The position numbers and the translations under genes were made by a program. From positions 1 through 64,000 of the forward strand of contig CAWDMN010000039.1 of NCBI GenBank assembly GCA_963803155.1: DNA of 64,000 nucleotides, read 5' to 3'. Positions 35,097-44,622 of the stretch are shown one piece after another. Under the pieces are notes generated by a model, which had not been told where the DNA came from, made no database searches, and was given only the letters and a program-made list of their open reading frames with translations. Position 1 is the first letter of the stretch, and every line of letters begins with the position of its first letter. This DNA is from CAWDMN01 sp963803155. GTDB lineage: Bacteria; Acidobacteriota; Terriglobia; Versatilivoradales; Versatilivoraceae.

Positions 35097-35490
35097 GAGT
35101 GCGAGGGGGTGAAGCAGTTGCACAGACTGGCTGAACCACGACTTCGAAAGATCCTTACCTATTGGAAACCCAGGAGGAATCGCCAAAGCATAAGGGTGGA
35201 ACGCGCGATCTTCGCGCGTTCGCTCTGCCAGCCTGGCTTGCAGAACAGTGCGTAGAGTCGTGCGATCCACCCTTGTGTTTGCTGGCTCAGCCCACATCGG
35301 CAAAGCAATACAAGGTGGAATACGCACTTGTGACGGAGTCACCCGTCGCATGATTCCAAGCCAGCAGGCGCGGAAGTAATCGCTACAGCGGACTCGAAAA
35401 TCAGCTAACTTGAGAACACCATCCCCATGGTCTTGAGGGAAATCCCGGCATGTTGAGCTTTTGTCGTCGACTTTTTGCGGAGCCAGTTTG
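35097..35490. repeat. family C relic interrupted by a family B repeat
   Basis: GTGCGAGGGGGTGAAGCAGT at 35100 matches the interior left end of the family C element at 33231, and TTTTGTCGTCGACTTTTTGC near 35458 matches its middle. Between them lies the family B copy 35193-35360. This suggests that a family C element was split by a later insertion. Nothing else is found in the 720-base gap. Confidence 0.5.
35193..35360 (+). repeat. family B intergenic repeat, long copy 2
   Basis: GGTGGAACGCGCG at the left, CGCTCTGCCAGCCTGG, TCGTGCGATCCACCC in the middle, then GGTGGAATACGCACTTGTGA and GTGACGGAGTCAC (35331-35343). It is collinear with the copy at 6025-6195. It looks like a double unit with two GGTGGAA ends. 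Confidence 0.7.
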
Positions 35491-35606
35491 ACTCTTTGTT
35501 TCGGGAGATTGCCAATTGGAAGGAGTATCCCGCAAGAATAGGGATTGTACAATGGGGACTATTTTTTCTTCTCGGCGGATTCCGGCGGTTATTTGCCGCC
35601 CAATCT

Positions 35607-35894
35607 TTAGCGCTTCTTTCTCTTGCCGGTAGAGCGGGGTTCCGGCCGTTTGACAATACCGGCGGCCAATTCCATTAATTCCACTTTTTCAATCAACTTA
35701 ATGGCCCGTTTCTTCGCGGCATTTTCGGCGGAGATGATGAAGGGGTACTCATAAGCCACTTCACCCTCATGGTCGTCCGGAGCCACAACATGCCATTTCC
35801 CGCTGCTTTTCCCAAGGACCGGGCTGGTGATGGAGATGTACGCCAAATAGCCGCCCTTTGGACCCTTGTCAACTTTGAAGGAAACCTCAGCCAT
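35607..35894 (-). CDS. small conserved hypothetical protein
   Basis: 95 aa. Short beta strands are followed by a C-terminal helix and a basic tail ending GKRKKR. It begins MAEVSFKVDKGPKGGYLAYI and includes KWHVVAPDDHEGE. No signal peptide is visible. I do not recognise a named family; the balanced composition and unbroken frame across a repeat-rich zone argue that it is a real gene. No clear neighbour relationship. Start ATG 35894. Confidence 0.55.
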   Translation of the reverse strand: MAEVSFKVDKGPKGGYLAYISITSPVLGKSSGKWHVVAPDDHEGEVAYEYPFIISAENAAKKRAIKLIEKVELMELAAGIVKRPEPRSTGKRKKR

Positions 35895-36136
35895 GATTGA
35901 CCAACCTTATCTAAATTAGACCATAATCATAGAGAATTCTCTTCAAAAAGCAAGCGGTTCTCAAAACCAATTTATTTCGGCGAAGGAATGAAAAAAACTA
36001 GATCGCGGAAGAGAGGAATCGAGTGCTTGAGGATGATTGTGTTTGGTTTCCAGGGATTATCGGAAGCAGGCGGAATTAAGGTGAAGAAATTGAATAATGC
36101 GTTCCGCTCTTAATTCCGCCGTATTAGGAAATGAGA

Positions 36137-36197
36137 AACCGCCAACAGACCAACGACCTAGCTTGTGGAAGAATCTGCATTAAATCTGTTGGCGGTT
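36137..36197. repeat. 13-bp perfect inverted repeat
   Basis: AACCGCCAACAGA (36137-36149) and TCTGTTGGCGGTT (36185-36197) are exact reverse complements around a 35-base loop, 42 bases beyond the 3' end of the DUF4097 gene (minus strand). It could form a long hairpin or be a remnant of a small element. Otherwise nothing is seen in the 344-base gap. Confidence 0.7.
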
Positions 36198-36238
36198 CAA
36201 TTAACTTTCATCCCTTGGAGAATAAACCCTTATTATTT

Positions 36239-37039
36239 TCAAGATGACTTCTTCAGCCGGACATCTCCGGAGACTGTTTTGACCTCTATTTTATGCGTCC
36301 CTTGCCCAATCCGGCCGGTGGCTCCCTTCTGCGAACCAAATTGCGCGGATTCTATCGTCAGAGGAAAATCGGTGGTCATGTCGCCGCTGAGGGTCTTCAT
36401 CTCAATTTCCGCATCCAGATTGGCGGGCGCCGCAATAACCACATCCCCGCTTACGCTCTTGAAGCTAAGCGGGTCGGAACCCTGCAATTGTTCCAGATCC
36501 ACTTCCACATCTCCACTAACCGATTTCGCTACTACTGAGCCGATAATTCGGTCCAACTTCACATCGCCGCTGGCTGTATTAACATCCAGTTTCCCGGAAA
36601 TTTGTCTTGCGGATAGGTCTCCACTGGCGGAGCGGAGGGAGACCGTACCTTTCACGCCAGAAACGGCAATGTCGCCACTGGCTGTTGAGAGGGTGTCAAA
36701 CAGATACTCCGTTCCGGATGGAACTTCCAGGATGAACCGGATGCTGGCCTCACAATTACAACTGTGCGGATATTCAGCCTTCAGTTCCAAACGGTTGGAA
36801 GTACTGTTGTCCACCACCTGCACTTTATCCTTGTCGTAGCCTTCTTTAATCGCTTTGACGTGGATGGAAGATCCGGCATATCCAGTTACGGTGATGTCTC
36901 CGGAGACACTGTCTACACTGATTTTTGATCCCGCGGGCAAATTGTAATTCTTTTCAAAATCTTGTCCGAAAAGGAACAAAGGGAATAGCAAAAGGCATCC
37001 TGCCAAAAAAATGCATACCTGCTTGCCAGCAATATTCAT
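36239..37039 (-). CDS. secreted DUF4097-family beta-helix-like protein
   Basis: 266 aa. Signal peptide in residues 1-26 (FLAGCLLLFPLFLFGQ). The rest is a series of short repeats built on the word SGDI or SGDV (VDSVSGDITVTG, TASGDIAVSG, SASGDLSARQI, TASGDVKLDRI, SVSGDVEVDLE, SVSGDVVIAAP, TVSGDVRL), which is the DUF4097 adhesin-like parallel-beta pattern. Start ATG with AGGAGGAAATT upstream. Role unknown; such proteins sit in the envelope and their repeats may coil into a beta solenoid. Confidence 0.88.
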   Translation of the reverse strand: MNIAGKQVCIFLAGCLLLFPLFLFGQDFEKNYNLPAGSKISVDSVSGDITVTGYAGSSIHVKAIKEGYDKDKVQVVDNSTSNRLELKAEYPHSCNCEASIRFILEVPSGTEYLFDTLSTASGDIAVSGVKGTVSLRSASGDLSARQISGKLDVNTASGDVKLDRIIGSVVAKSVSGDVEVDLEQLQGSDPLSFKSVSGDVVIAAPANLDAEIEMKTLSGDMTTDFPLTIESAQFGSQKGATGRIGQGTHKIEVKTVSGDVRLKKSS

Positions 37040-37337
37040 AATTTCCTCCTGACAAATAATATGGCCCCCCTGGCGATTCACAAACCGCTGCCAGGGTGGC
37101 TCATCATGGCGTCACTATGATAAGTGCACTCAAAGGGATAAAAGTTGCAAAAGTATCACCTTTTTTTTCCGTCCCCCCTTCGAATGAAGAAAATAAAGAT
37201 GGGATTATATTCGCGCCTATTTTTCCATTCTTGCCTGGCACGAGTGATAACGATAAGATAAATTTGATTTTTGTATCTTTTTCTCTCGCTTTATGGCTGG
37301 GACCGCAATTTTCATTGACTCCATCGGAGGGTTCAAA

Positions 37338-40138
37338 ATGTTTTATCGATTGCGAAGATTCTCCAGGCTGATTTTCTTGCTGGTATTTGTCTTTGGCCTG
37401 CATTTTTATGGCGGGTCAGGAAGCGCCTTGGCACAGGCTGCCGCGCAAGCCCCCGTCAAAAACGCTCCTCTTCCCACGGGAGTGGAGAAGGTGACTTCAG
37501 TGGAAGGATTCACTGAATATCGGCTCTCCAATGGTTTACGAGTCTTGCTTTTTCCTGAATCCACCAAGCCGACCATTACCGTCAACGTCACGTACCAAGT
37601 AGGTTCCGCCGTGGAAAATTACGGCGAGACCGGCATGGCCCATTTATTGGAGCATCTCCTGTTTAAAGGGTCGCCCAAACACACGAATATCCCCAGGAAT
37701 TGACCGAACACGGAGCTCGTCCCAACGGAACCACCTCGTTCGATCGAACGAATTATTTCGAAACTTTTCAGGCCACGGATGTCAATCTGGACTGGGCCCT
37801 CGATCTTGAAGCTGACCGCATGGTCCACTCTTTCATCTCCAAAAAAGATCTCGACAGTGAAATGACCGTGGTCCACAATGAGTTTGAAATGGGGGAAAAC
37901 AGCCCCGGCCAGGTGCTGGATGAGCGGGTTCTTTCCACTGCCTACCTCTGGCACAACTACGGGAAATCAACCATCGGCGCCCGCTCCGACATTGAAAATG
38001 TCCCCATTGAGCGGCTGCAAGCCTTTTATCGGACCTATTATCAGCCTGACAACGCCGTCTTATTCGTGGCGGGAAAGATTGATGAATCCAAGACATTGGC
38101 GCTCATCGCCCAGAAATTCGGAGCGATTCTCAAACCGGCTCGCCCTCTGCCCAAGTTTTACACTGCCGAACCCACCCAGGATGGAGAAAGGACGGTGGTT
38201 TTGCGCCGCGTGGGAGACACTCAGTTAATCGCCGCTGCATATCACATTCCCTCTGGTTCCAGCCCGGATGGAGCCGCCATCGACCTGTTGACCAGCATAT
38301 TGGGAGACACTCCTTCCGGGCGGCTTTATAAAGCGCTGGTGGAGGCCAAGAAAGCCAGTTCCATTGGCGGCGGGAGCTATCAATTGCGCAATCCCGGCGT
38401 GGCGGAATTCAATGCCGAAGTGCGCGAAGGGAGTTCGTTGGAGGAGGCCCGCGACATTTTGCTCGATACCGTGGAGAAAGTCTCCTCGAAACCCATCACC
38501 AAAGAGGAATTGGAACGGGCACGCACGGCGGCCCTGAAAAATTTTGACCTGGTTCTCAACAATACCGACCGGATTGGATTGGCGCTCAGCGAGTGGGTCG
38601 CCATGGGTGACTGGAGGCTTTTCTTTATCCATCGCGATCATCTGAAAGCGGTAAAGCTGGATGATGTCCAGCGGGCAGCGGACACTTATCTGAAATCATC
38701 CAATCGAACGCTTGGCCTTTTTTATCCCACTAAGACGCCGGACCGCGCGGAAATTCCTCCGACGCCAGATGTGGCAGCTTTGGTTAAGGACTACAAAGGG
38801 ACCGCGGCGGTATCGGCGGGAGAAGCTTTCGATCCCTCCCCAGCCAACATCGAATCACGCACGACGCGTTCCTCCCTGCCTTCTGGAATGAAAGTAGCTT
38901 TACTTTCGAAGAAAACCCGCGGAGCCACCGTGGTGGCGCAGTTGACTTTGCATTTCGGCGACGAAAAGAGCTTGAAAAACCTGAATTTCGTGGCTGAAGC
39001 CGTTGGCCAAATGTTGATGCGCGGGACCACTAAACATACCCGCCAACAAATCAACGATGAATTTGACCGGCTAAAGGCCAGAGTGATGGTGACGGGATCT
39101 TCCACGGGCGCCAATGCCACGCTGGAAACCCAGCGGGAAAATTTGGTGGAAGTGTTGAAGCTTTTGGCGGAAGTATTGCGCGAGTCCTCTTTCCCCGAGT
39201 CGGAATTTGAACCCATGCGCCAAGAGTGGCTGGCCCAGTTGGACCAACAGCGCAGTGATCCACAAGCTCTTGCGGTGCTGGAGATTCAGCGTCATATGCG
39301 CCCTTACCCTAAAGGCGATGTTCGTTATATCGCCTCCCTGGAAGAAGAAACAGCGGAAGCCCAAGCACTCAAGTTGGAAAGGGTTCGCAAGTTTTACCAA
39401 GATTTCTACGGCGGATCTAGCTTGGAGATTTCCGTGGTGGGTGATTTTGATGACAAAGCCATTGGCAATCTATTGCAGGAGCTTTTTGGAACTTGGAAGA
39501 GCCCCCGATCCTTTACCCGAGTGCCCAGCCTGTTCAACGATGTCGCCGTCATCAATCGTTCCCTCGAAACCCCCGACAAACCGAACGCGATGTTTCTGGC
39601 GGGCCAAAATTTTGACCTGCGGGACGACGATCCTGATTATCCCGCTCTCGTGCTGGGGAATTACATGTTGGGTGGAGGATTCTTAAATTCAAGGCTCGCC
39701 ACTCGCATCCGCCAAAAAGAAGGCCTTAGTTATGGGGTGGGATCTCAATTCCAGGTAAGCGCCTTGGACAAGTCTGGGGTTTGGATGATGTATGCCATTC
39801 TGGCGCCCCAGAACACAAGCCGGCTTGAAACCGCATTCCAAGAAGAGATGGCTCGTGCCTTAAAAGATGGATTCGCCGCCGAGGAAGTCTCCGCCGCCAA
39901 ATCCGGCTATCTTCAGGCGCAACAAGTCAGCCGGGCCCAGGACAATGCGCTTTGCGGGAAATTGACCAACTATCTCTTCCTCAACCGAACGCTGGCCTGG
40001 GATGCGGGAATAGAAAACAAAATTCAAACTTTAACGCCGGATCAAATTGTCGCGGCCATGCGGCGTCACTTTGATATCGCAAAAATTTCCATCGTCAAGG
40101 CTGGTGATTTTAAGAACGCGGCGGGAAAAACGAAGTGA
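37338..40138 (+). pseudogene. M16-family zinc peptidase split by a one-base deletion
   Basis: The gene would encode 933 aa if one C were restored in the CCCC run at 37690-37693. The first frame (ATG 37338, GGAGG upstream) carries a signal peptide and the inverted zinc motif with H102, E105 and H106 (MAHLLEHLLFKGSPKH) and then stops. The rest continues in the next frame as QELTEHGARPNGTTSF. The later Glu ligand (VVHNEFEM) and a second inactive M16 half (about residues 480-900) follow. A working protein needs both parts. This is either a real mutation or a homopolymer sequencing error. Confidence 0.85.
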
Positions 40139-40308
40139 TCATGCGGGACATTTTGGTGGGGCGTGATTGCACCTGCACGCGCCGTCTCTTTTCCGTTGGC
40201 TTTTCTAAGACGGCCGGATCGACGAAATCCGCCCCGCCAGATGTTCCCTCTGGATTATTTAGAGTCTTTGTATAAAGGCATAATTTTGAGCTGAGCGGAA
40301 TCACCTTC

Positions 40309-40374
40309 CTTGTAGGGCGTTTTTGTAAAACGCCGGGGAAGCAGAGCCGGCGGTTGACACAACCGCCCTACAAG
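40309..40374. repeat. family F: 66-bp three-stem palindromic element
   Basis: Outer arms CTTGTAGGGCG (40309-40319) and CGCCCTACAAG (40364-40374) are exact inverted copies. Inside are two more stems, GGCGTTTT/AAAACGCC and GGCGGTTG/CAACCGCC, separated by GGGGAAGCAGAGCC. The folded form would be a three-way junction. It lies in the 350-base gap between the M16 and PilZ genes, where nothing else is seen. Confidence 0.75.
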
Positions 40375-40488
40375 ATGTGCCGCTTTTGCCAGCTTTCTCA
40401 TTATTTGCCGAAAACGGACTTTATAAATAGACTCTATTTAGATTGGAAAAAACAGGAAGGGGATAAAAAAATTTGCCTGGAGTTCAAC

Positions 40489-40827
40489 TTACTCATCAAA
40501 GAGGAGGCGTAGCGTCGTATCCGGAGTCCACTTCACCCCAACGGCTCTGAACATCTGGCAAATATCCGCTTTTTCATCTATTCGAACTACTTCCCCTCGA
40601 AGCGTCACGGGATCATCCTCATGGTTGGGCATCTTTAAATAAAACGTCAATTCCATTCCCACTTCCAGGTCACACATCGTCAGAAAGCAAATTCCCGCTT
40701 TGCTGAAATCCACCAATTTGCTGCGTTCATGGATCACTCCACGTGTGTCTGAATAGACGGCATATTCCACGGGCCAATCCACTTTGGTCCGGGGATGCGA
40801 TTGATGTCGTCGGATGCTGAAGGCCAT
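40489..40827 (-). CDS. PilZ-domain protein
   Basis: 112 aa single-domain protein. The pattern R-x-H/P-R-T-K-V-D-W-P-V-E-Y near residues 12-23 is the arginine start of a PilZ beta barrel, and VDFSKAGICFLT matches the D/NxSxxG core that binds c-di-GMP. Because the first Arg pair is RTK rather than RxxxR, binding is uncertain. It begins 17 bases after the carbonic anhydrase stop, so both are probably one transcript. Confidence 0.75.
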   Translation of the reverse strand: MAFSIRRHQSHPRTKVDWPVEYAVYSDTRGVIHERSKLVDFSKAGICFLTMCDLEVGMELTFYLKMPNHEDDPVTLRGEVVRIDEKADICQMFRAVGVKWTPDTTLRLLFDE

Positions 40828-40844
40828 GGCTCGAAATCGTAAGA

Positions 40845-41618
40845 CTACTCTTTATTGGGATGAATCGCCGGCTGCTCGATTGGACTGCCATTGGCTCCGG
40901 CAAAAAGCCAGGACACTTTGCCAGTTTGCAGGCTATAAACTCCGCCCACGATCCAGAGTTTCTGCGCATCGATCAATTCGCGCAGCAGGGCGCTATCACT
41001 CATCACGATCTGCATCTGCCCTCGGACATTTTCCTGTATGGCTTCGTTCAATGTGCCGCTTCCGTCGAGGTTCTTCTTTTTGGCGCGTTCCACGGCGGGG
41101 GAAATCTTTTTCACAAGCTGAGCCAAGTTCCCCTTCACTTCTCCACCCTCCACCGCGGCCTTGACGGCGCCGCAAGATTCATGCCCCAACACCACCAGCA
41201 AGCCGACGTGTAAGTGCTCAGCGGCATATTCGACGCTCCCCAGTAGTACTGGATCCAGGACGTTTCCGGCCGCGCGCACAACGAAAAGTTTTCCCAGGGA
41301 CTCATCAAATAGGATTTCCGGAGGAACACGCGAATCCGAACAGGTCAGGACAATCGCGTACGGGTGTTGCCCCTGCAATTGTTCTTTGCGTTCCCGCACA
41401 TAATCTCGCTGCTTGAAGCGACTATTAATGAAGCGGTCATTTCCATCCCGCAGCATGAATAGGGCCTCTCCGGGCAGGACCGCCTCTTCTTTTTGCGCTG
41501 AATTCCCGTCCACCTTAAAGCCGAACAACAGCACCAGGACAATAATTCCCGCCCTGCAAAGGGAAACAGCTGAGAGAGGACAGGCATTTTTCACACGCAT
41601 CGGCGAATGTCGGATCAT
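40845..41618 (-). CDS. exported beta-carbonic anhydrase
   Basis: 257 aa from ATG 41618 with AAGGA upstream. A hydrophobic signal stretch (about residues 12-33) is followed by the beta-class catalytic core: zinc ligands in LTCSDSRVPPE (Cys, Asp, Arg) and GHESCGAVKAA (His, Cys). Converts CO2 to bicarbonate in the periplasm. Length is that of exported beta-carbonic anhydrases. Read together with the PilZ gene. Confidence 0.93.
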   Translation of the reverse strand: MIRHSPMRVKNACPLSAVSLCRAGIIVLVLLFGFKVDGNSAQKEEAVLPGEALFMLRDGNDRFINSRFKQRDYVRERKEQLQGQHPYAIVLTCSDSRVPPEILFDESLGKLFVVRAAGNVLDPVLLGSVEYAAEHLHVGLLVVLGHESCGAVKAAVEGGEVKGNLAQLVKKISPAVERAKKKNLDGSGTLNEAIQENVRGQMQIVMSDSALLRELIDAQKLWIVGGVYSLQTGKVSWLFAGANGSPIEQPAIHPNKE

Positions 41619-41682
41619 AAGACAGTCCTTCGGTAACAAAAGAGTCATCCGGTAACAATTATCGGATTCTCATGAAAAAACA

Positions 41683-42420
41683 TTACAGGGAATTCACGAC
41701 CAGAGAAGCTGCTTCTCTGTCAACCAGCCACTGGATCCGCCCTGCCGCCGGGCGAATCAATTGGGCCGGATAGAGCATTGGATTCTCAGGAGAATGGAAA
41801 GTATTCTTGAGGGCTTTGGCTTTTCCAGGCCCACAAACCAAGAAGAGGATTTGACGGGACCGATTGAGTATGAGGGGAGTCAAGGTTATGCGCGGGACGC
41901 CGTGTCCAGGAATTTGAACAGAACAGACCCAGCGCTCCGTCTCCGTCAAAACCGGATTCCGCGGGAAAAGGGAGGCCGTGTGAGCATCCTCTCCCAAACC
42001 TAGAACTGTCAGGTCAAAACCGGTTTCATGAACGGAAAATTGTTGCCGCAACACATTTTCGTAAGCCAATGCCGCAGTGAAAGCATCGGGAAAATACGGG
42101 ATGGGATGAATCTGGTCAACGGGAATGGGAACGTGCTTAAGCCAGGCTGCACTTGCCATCCGCTGGTTGCTGCGGGAGTCATCAGGCGGGACAAAGCGTT
42201 CATCTCCCCAAAATATGTGGAATCCCCCCCAATCGACAACCCCGCGAAATTCGTTGGAGGCCAAAAGCTCGTAGGTGCGGCGCGATGTTTCGCCGCCGGA
42301 AAGAGCAATGAGGAATTTCCCTCGTTGTTGGATGGATAAGGCCGCTATATTTAAAATCGAGGCGGCGGCGGCATGGCTGACTTCTTCCAAATCGGAATAT
42401 ATTTGAATGTCTGAGTTCAT
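41683..42420 (-). CDS. pgl: 6-phosphogluconolactonase (DevB/SOL family)
   Basis: 245 aa from ATG 42420 with GAGGAGG upstream. Family signs are SGGETSRRTYELL near residue 42, IFWGDERFVPPDDSRSNQ, and DLTVLGLGEDAHTASLFP. Hydrolyses 6-phosphogluconolactone in the oxidative pentose phosphate pathway, in the cytoplasm. The usual neighbours (zwf, gnd) are absent. An unrelated exported lactonase of the beta-propeller type occurs at 53507-54709. Confidence 0.93.
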   Translation of the reverse strand: MNSDIQIYSDLEEVSHAAAASILNIAALSIQQRGKFLIALSGGETSRRTYELLASNEFRGVVDWGGFHIFWGDERFVPPDDSRSNQRMASAAWLKHVPIPVDQIHPIPYFPDAFTAALAYENVLRQQFSVHETGFDLTVLGLGEDAHTASLFPRNPVLTETERWVCSVQIPGHGVPRITLTPLILNRSRQILFLVCGPGKAKALKNTFHSPENPMLYPAQLIRPAAGRIQWLVDREAASLVVNSL

Positions 42421-42524
42421 CAAACCTCCTCAGAAAATCGCTGTAAGTTGTTGATATAACACGAGGGTGCCACGGGCAAAAAACAGCATGGTTTACCAGA
42501 GTTTTTGCCCGTGCTCGAACCAAT

Positions 42525-42705
42525 TTTCATCATCTTGTTGTGCCAGCCGCGCTGGCATGGGTGACTCCCTAGAAAATAGCATGGATGGAGGCGGGGTGTC
42601 CTCACCCCGTCTGGGTTTGCCAAGCTTGCTTAGACGGCCTGAGGGCAGGCCGCCTCCATCATCCCGTTTTCATTCTCTTGTTGTACCAGCCGGGCTGGCA
42701 GAACA
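42525..42705 (+). repeat. composite E-A-E repeat, family A copy 5 at 42585-42660
   Basis: The left family E unit has GTTGTGCCAGCCGCGCTGGC and the AGAAAATAG tail. Family A follows from ATGGAGGCGGGGTGTCCTCA to GGGCAGGCCGCCTCCATC, then a second E unit (TGTACCAGCCGGGCTGGCAG). It sits in the 452-base gap between divergent genes, where their promoters must lie. No further gene is seen. Confidence 0.85.
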
Positions 42706-42872
42706 AATAGGAGCCGGATCGCGCGTCCCACCTTGAATAGCGGCATGGCCGACACATCAATGCTAAATCATTAAGGCATTCCCGGAGAAAAAAAAAGTGC
42801 CCGCGCGCAACATTTCCATCGTCAAGGGTTTAATCCGGCAATCAGGAACTTATTTTGCAAAGGAGAAAGATA

Positions 42873-43229
42873 ATGGGCAAGGCATGGATAAAGAGAACAT
42901 TATTCAATCGATCTGTCGTCCTGATCAGCTTGGGTTCATCGATGGCCGACACTTTTCGCAATCGTCAACTAAACCAGGAACGACGGATTCAACAAGGCAT
43001 TCGTAGTGGCGAATTGACTCCGCGGGAATCCCGAAAACTGCAGAAGGAAGTGAACCGAATCTGCAGAGAACGACGGTGGGCCTCGAAAGACGGAGTCATC
43101 ACTCCGCGCGAGCGAAACCGGATTGACCGTCATCTGGACCATGCCAGCCGGGACATTTACCGCCAAAGCACGACAAGCTGGTACAACCGTATACAATACC
43201 CTCGTGGACTGTCGTCACTCGCACAGTAA
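42873..43229 (+). CDS. small secreted or membrane-anchored protein with EF-hand-like motif
   Basis: 118 aa from ATG 42873 with GGAGAAAG upstream. Residues 8-22 form a short hydrophobic stretch (RTLFNRSVVLISLGSSM), then an Arg/Gln-rich helix (RIQQGIRSGELTPRESRKLQ) and a SKDGVITPRERNRID segment. The Asp-Gly-x-Ile-x-x-x-Glu spacing resembles an EF-hand half, and the LTPRES plus ITPRER pair of repeats recurs in a widely distributed but undefined family. Function unknown. Confidence 0.6.
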   Translation: MGKAWIKRTLFNRSVVLISLGSSMADTFRNRQLNQERRIQQGIRSGELTPRESRKLQKEVNRICRERRWASKDGVITPRERNRIDRHLDHASRDIYRQSTTSWYNRIQYPRGLSSLAQ

Positions 43230-43397
43230 ACCCGACGTCTCCGGACGGAGTCCGGTTCCCACTTTTTTCACAATCGCAGCAGACTTTTTCAATCACGGTC
43301 GATTGCGCTCGCTCGGCCAGCCATTCTTGATGTCCCAGCGAAATTTTTGTATAGTCCCCTGGACGTGATTTTCAAGTGAGCTAAACCTACCATCACG

Positions 43398-43500
43398 ACT
43401 GTCTCAACAAGAGGATTAAAATTTATTCCCATTTTGAAGGGGGAATTTTTCTGAGAAGCTGCACATGCCAGCGCGGCTGACTCAACAAGAGGATGAAAAC
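43398..43500 (+). repeat. family E repeat (two units)
   Basis: ACTCAACAAGAGGATGAAAAC and CAACAAGAGGATTAAAATTT units, one palindrome TGCCAGCGCGGCTGA, and a hairpin built on CATTTTGAAGGGGGAA. It parallels the block at 30634-30757 in order and spacing. A B and an A repeat follow immediately. Confidence 0.7.
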
Positions 43501-43502
43501 AA

Positions 43503-43610
43503 GGTAGGACGCGCGAGTGTGACGAAGTCACCCTTCGCGCGTCGCTTGGCCAGCCTCGCCTGCCGAGCCAGCGTGCACCGGTGACGGCGGTCACTCGTGC
43601 CCGCTCCACC
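43503..43610 (+). repeat. family B intergenic repeat, copy 5
   Basis: GGTAGGACGCGCG at the left, the exact palindrome GTGACGAAGTCAC (43519-43531), GTCGCTTGGCCAGC, and GTGCCCGCTCCACC at the right. An insert GGTGACGGCGGTCACTCG near the right end makes a second small stem. A reverse-frame ORF across it (43289-43609) is a by-product. Confidence 0.85.
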
Positions 43611-43637
43611 TTTGCCTAGCTGGGATTTTCTAGGGAT

Positions 43638-43714
43638 GATGGAGGCGGCCTGCCCTCAGGCCGTCTCAGCAGGCTTGGCAAACCGAGACGGGGTGGGGGC
43701 ACCCCGCCTCCATC
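43638..43714 (-). repeat. family A intergenic dyad repeat, copy 6 (in the 5' leader of the next gene)
   Basis: Same element in the opposite orientation: GATGGAGGCGGCCTGCCCTC at the left and GCACCCCGCCTCCATC at the right. It ends 15 bases before the AGGAGG ribosome site of the polyferredoxin gene, so it may lie in that transcript's leader or at its promoter. Confidence 0.88.
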
Positions 43715-43738
43715 CACGCTATTTTCTTAGGAGGACAT

Positions 43739-44560
43739 ATGGTTCCCTGGGCATGGAAGTACCTGGTCTATTACCTTCTGGTGGCGCTGGGGCTGACATT
43801 ACTATTCCGCAATCGGATTAAACGCTGGATTCGAAACTCCATTTTGTTCACGGCGTTCTTTGTTTTGGGTGGGATCATCGTTATCCTGGTCCCATCTTTG
43901 GACCGGACCTTGGGCATGCATCCCAGCCCCCTGTGTTCTTTGGGAAGACTCCTACAGATGGTCATCCTGCGGGGGGTTTACCCACAGATCCTGATCGTCT
44001 CGTTGTGTGTGATGTTGGGACTGAGCCTCATCGGGAAAAAACTCTTCTGTGGCTGGGCTTGCCCCCTGGGCGCTCTTCAGGAATTAGTTTATAGCATCCG
44101 CTGGGTGAAGAAGGCGCCCAATCTCCCATTCCGATTGACCAACTGGATTCGTGTTTACCTGTTCGCGGCTTTTGTCTTGGGACTCGCGATTTACGGTGTC
44201 TACCTTTATGGCGGCATCAATGCTTTTGAGTTGATGCATTGGGAGCTGGATTATTTTGATGTAACGCTCGGTCTCGGCCTCTTACTGCTGGTGTCGCTGT
44301 TCTATTACCGTCCTTACTGTTATGTGATCTGCCCAATCGGCCTGGCCAGTTGGCTGCTGGAACGATTTTCCTTCCTGGGAATCCGGTTTCGCAAGGAGCG
44401 CTGCACTTCTTGTCACGCCTGCCTGAAAGCCTCTCCCTGCCCCTCTCTGGAGCCTCTCCTCGAAGAAAAAAAAGGGTGGCTTCCCGATTGCACCTCGTGC
44501 GGCCTCTGTGTCAACAGTTGCCCCGAGGGGGCATTGAACTTCGGATTGAAGAATCGATAA
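43739..44560 (+). CDS. NapH/RnfC-like polyferredoxin membrane protein
   Basis: 273 aa. AGGAGG ends four bases before ATG. About five hydrophobic helices. The cytochrome/FeS-associated loops are KKLFCGWACPLGALQEL (CxxxCP) and YCYVICPIG, as in NapH and NosR families. Two C-terminal [4Fe-4S] motifs follow: CTSCHACLKASPCPS and CTSCGLCVNSCPEGAL. It likely passes electrons between a quinone and a soluble partner. No periplasmic reductase is adjacent; the next gene on the other strand converges with it. Confidence 0.87.
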   Translation: MVPWAWKYLVYYLLVALGLTLLFRNRIKRWIRNSILFTAFFVLGGIIVILVPSLDRTLGMHPSPLCSLGRLLQMVILRGVYPQILIVSLCVMLGLSLIGKKLFCGWACPLGALQELVYSIRWVKKAPNLPFRLTNWIRVYLFAAFVLGLAIYGVYLYGGINAFELMHWELDYFDVTLGLGLLLLVSLFYYRPYCYVICPIGLASWLLERFSFLGIRFRKERCTSCHACLKASPCPSLEPLLEEKKGWLPDCTSCGLCVNSCPEGALNFGLKNR

Positions 44561-44622
44561 AAGGAAAGGCACGATCCGATTGGAATAATTCCGCGAGTGA
44601 AACGCGCGCTTTTCTCCCTGAG

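Noticed and set aside
43289..43609. 106-aa minus-strand ORF with a start like MERARVTAVTGARWLG
   Set aside because: It is the translation of a family B/E repeat; similar false proteins appear wherever these repeats are read in that frame (for example 30492-30818 and 44511-44714).
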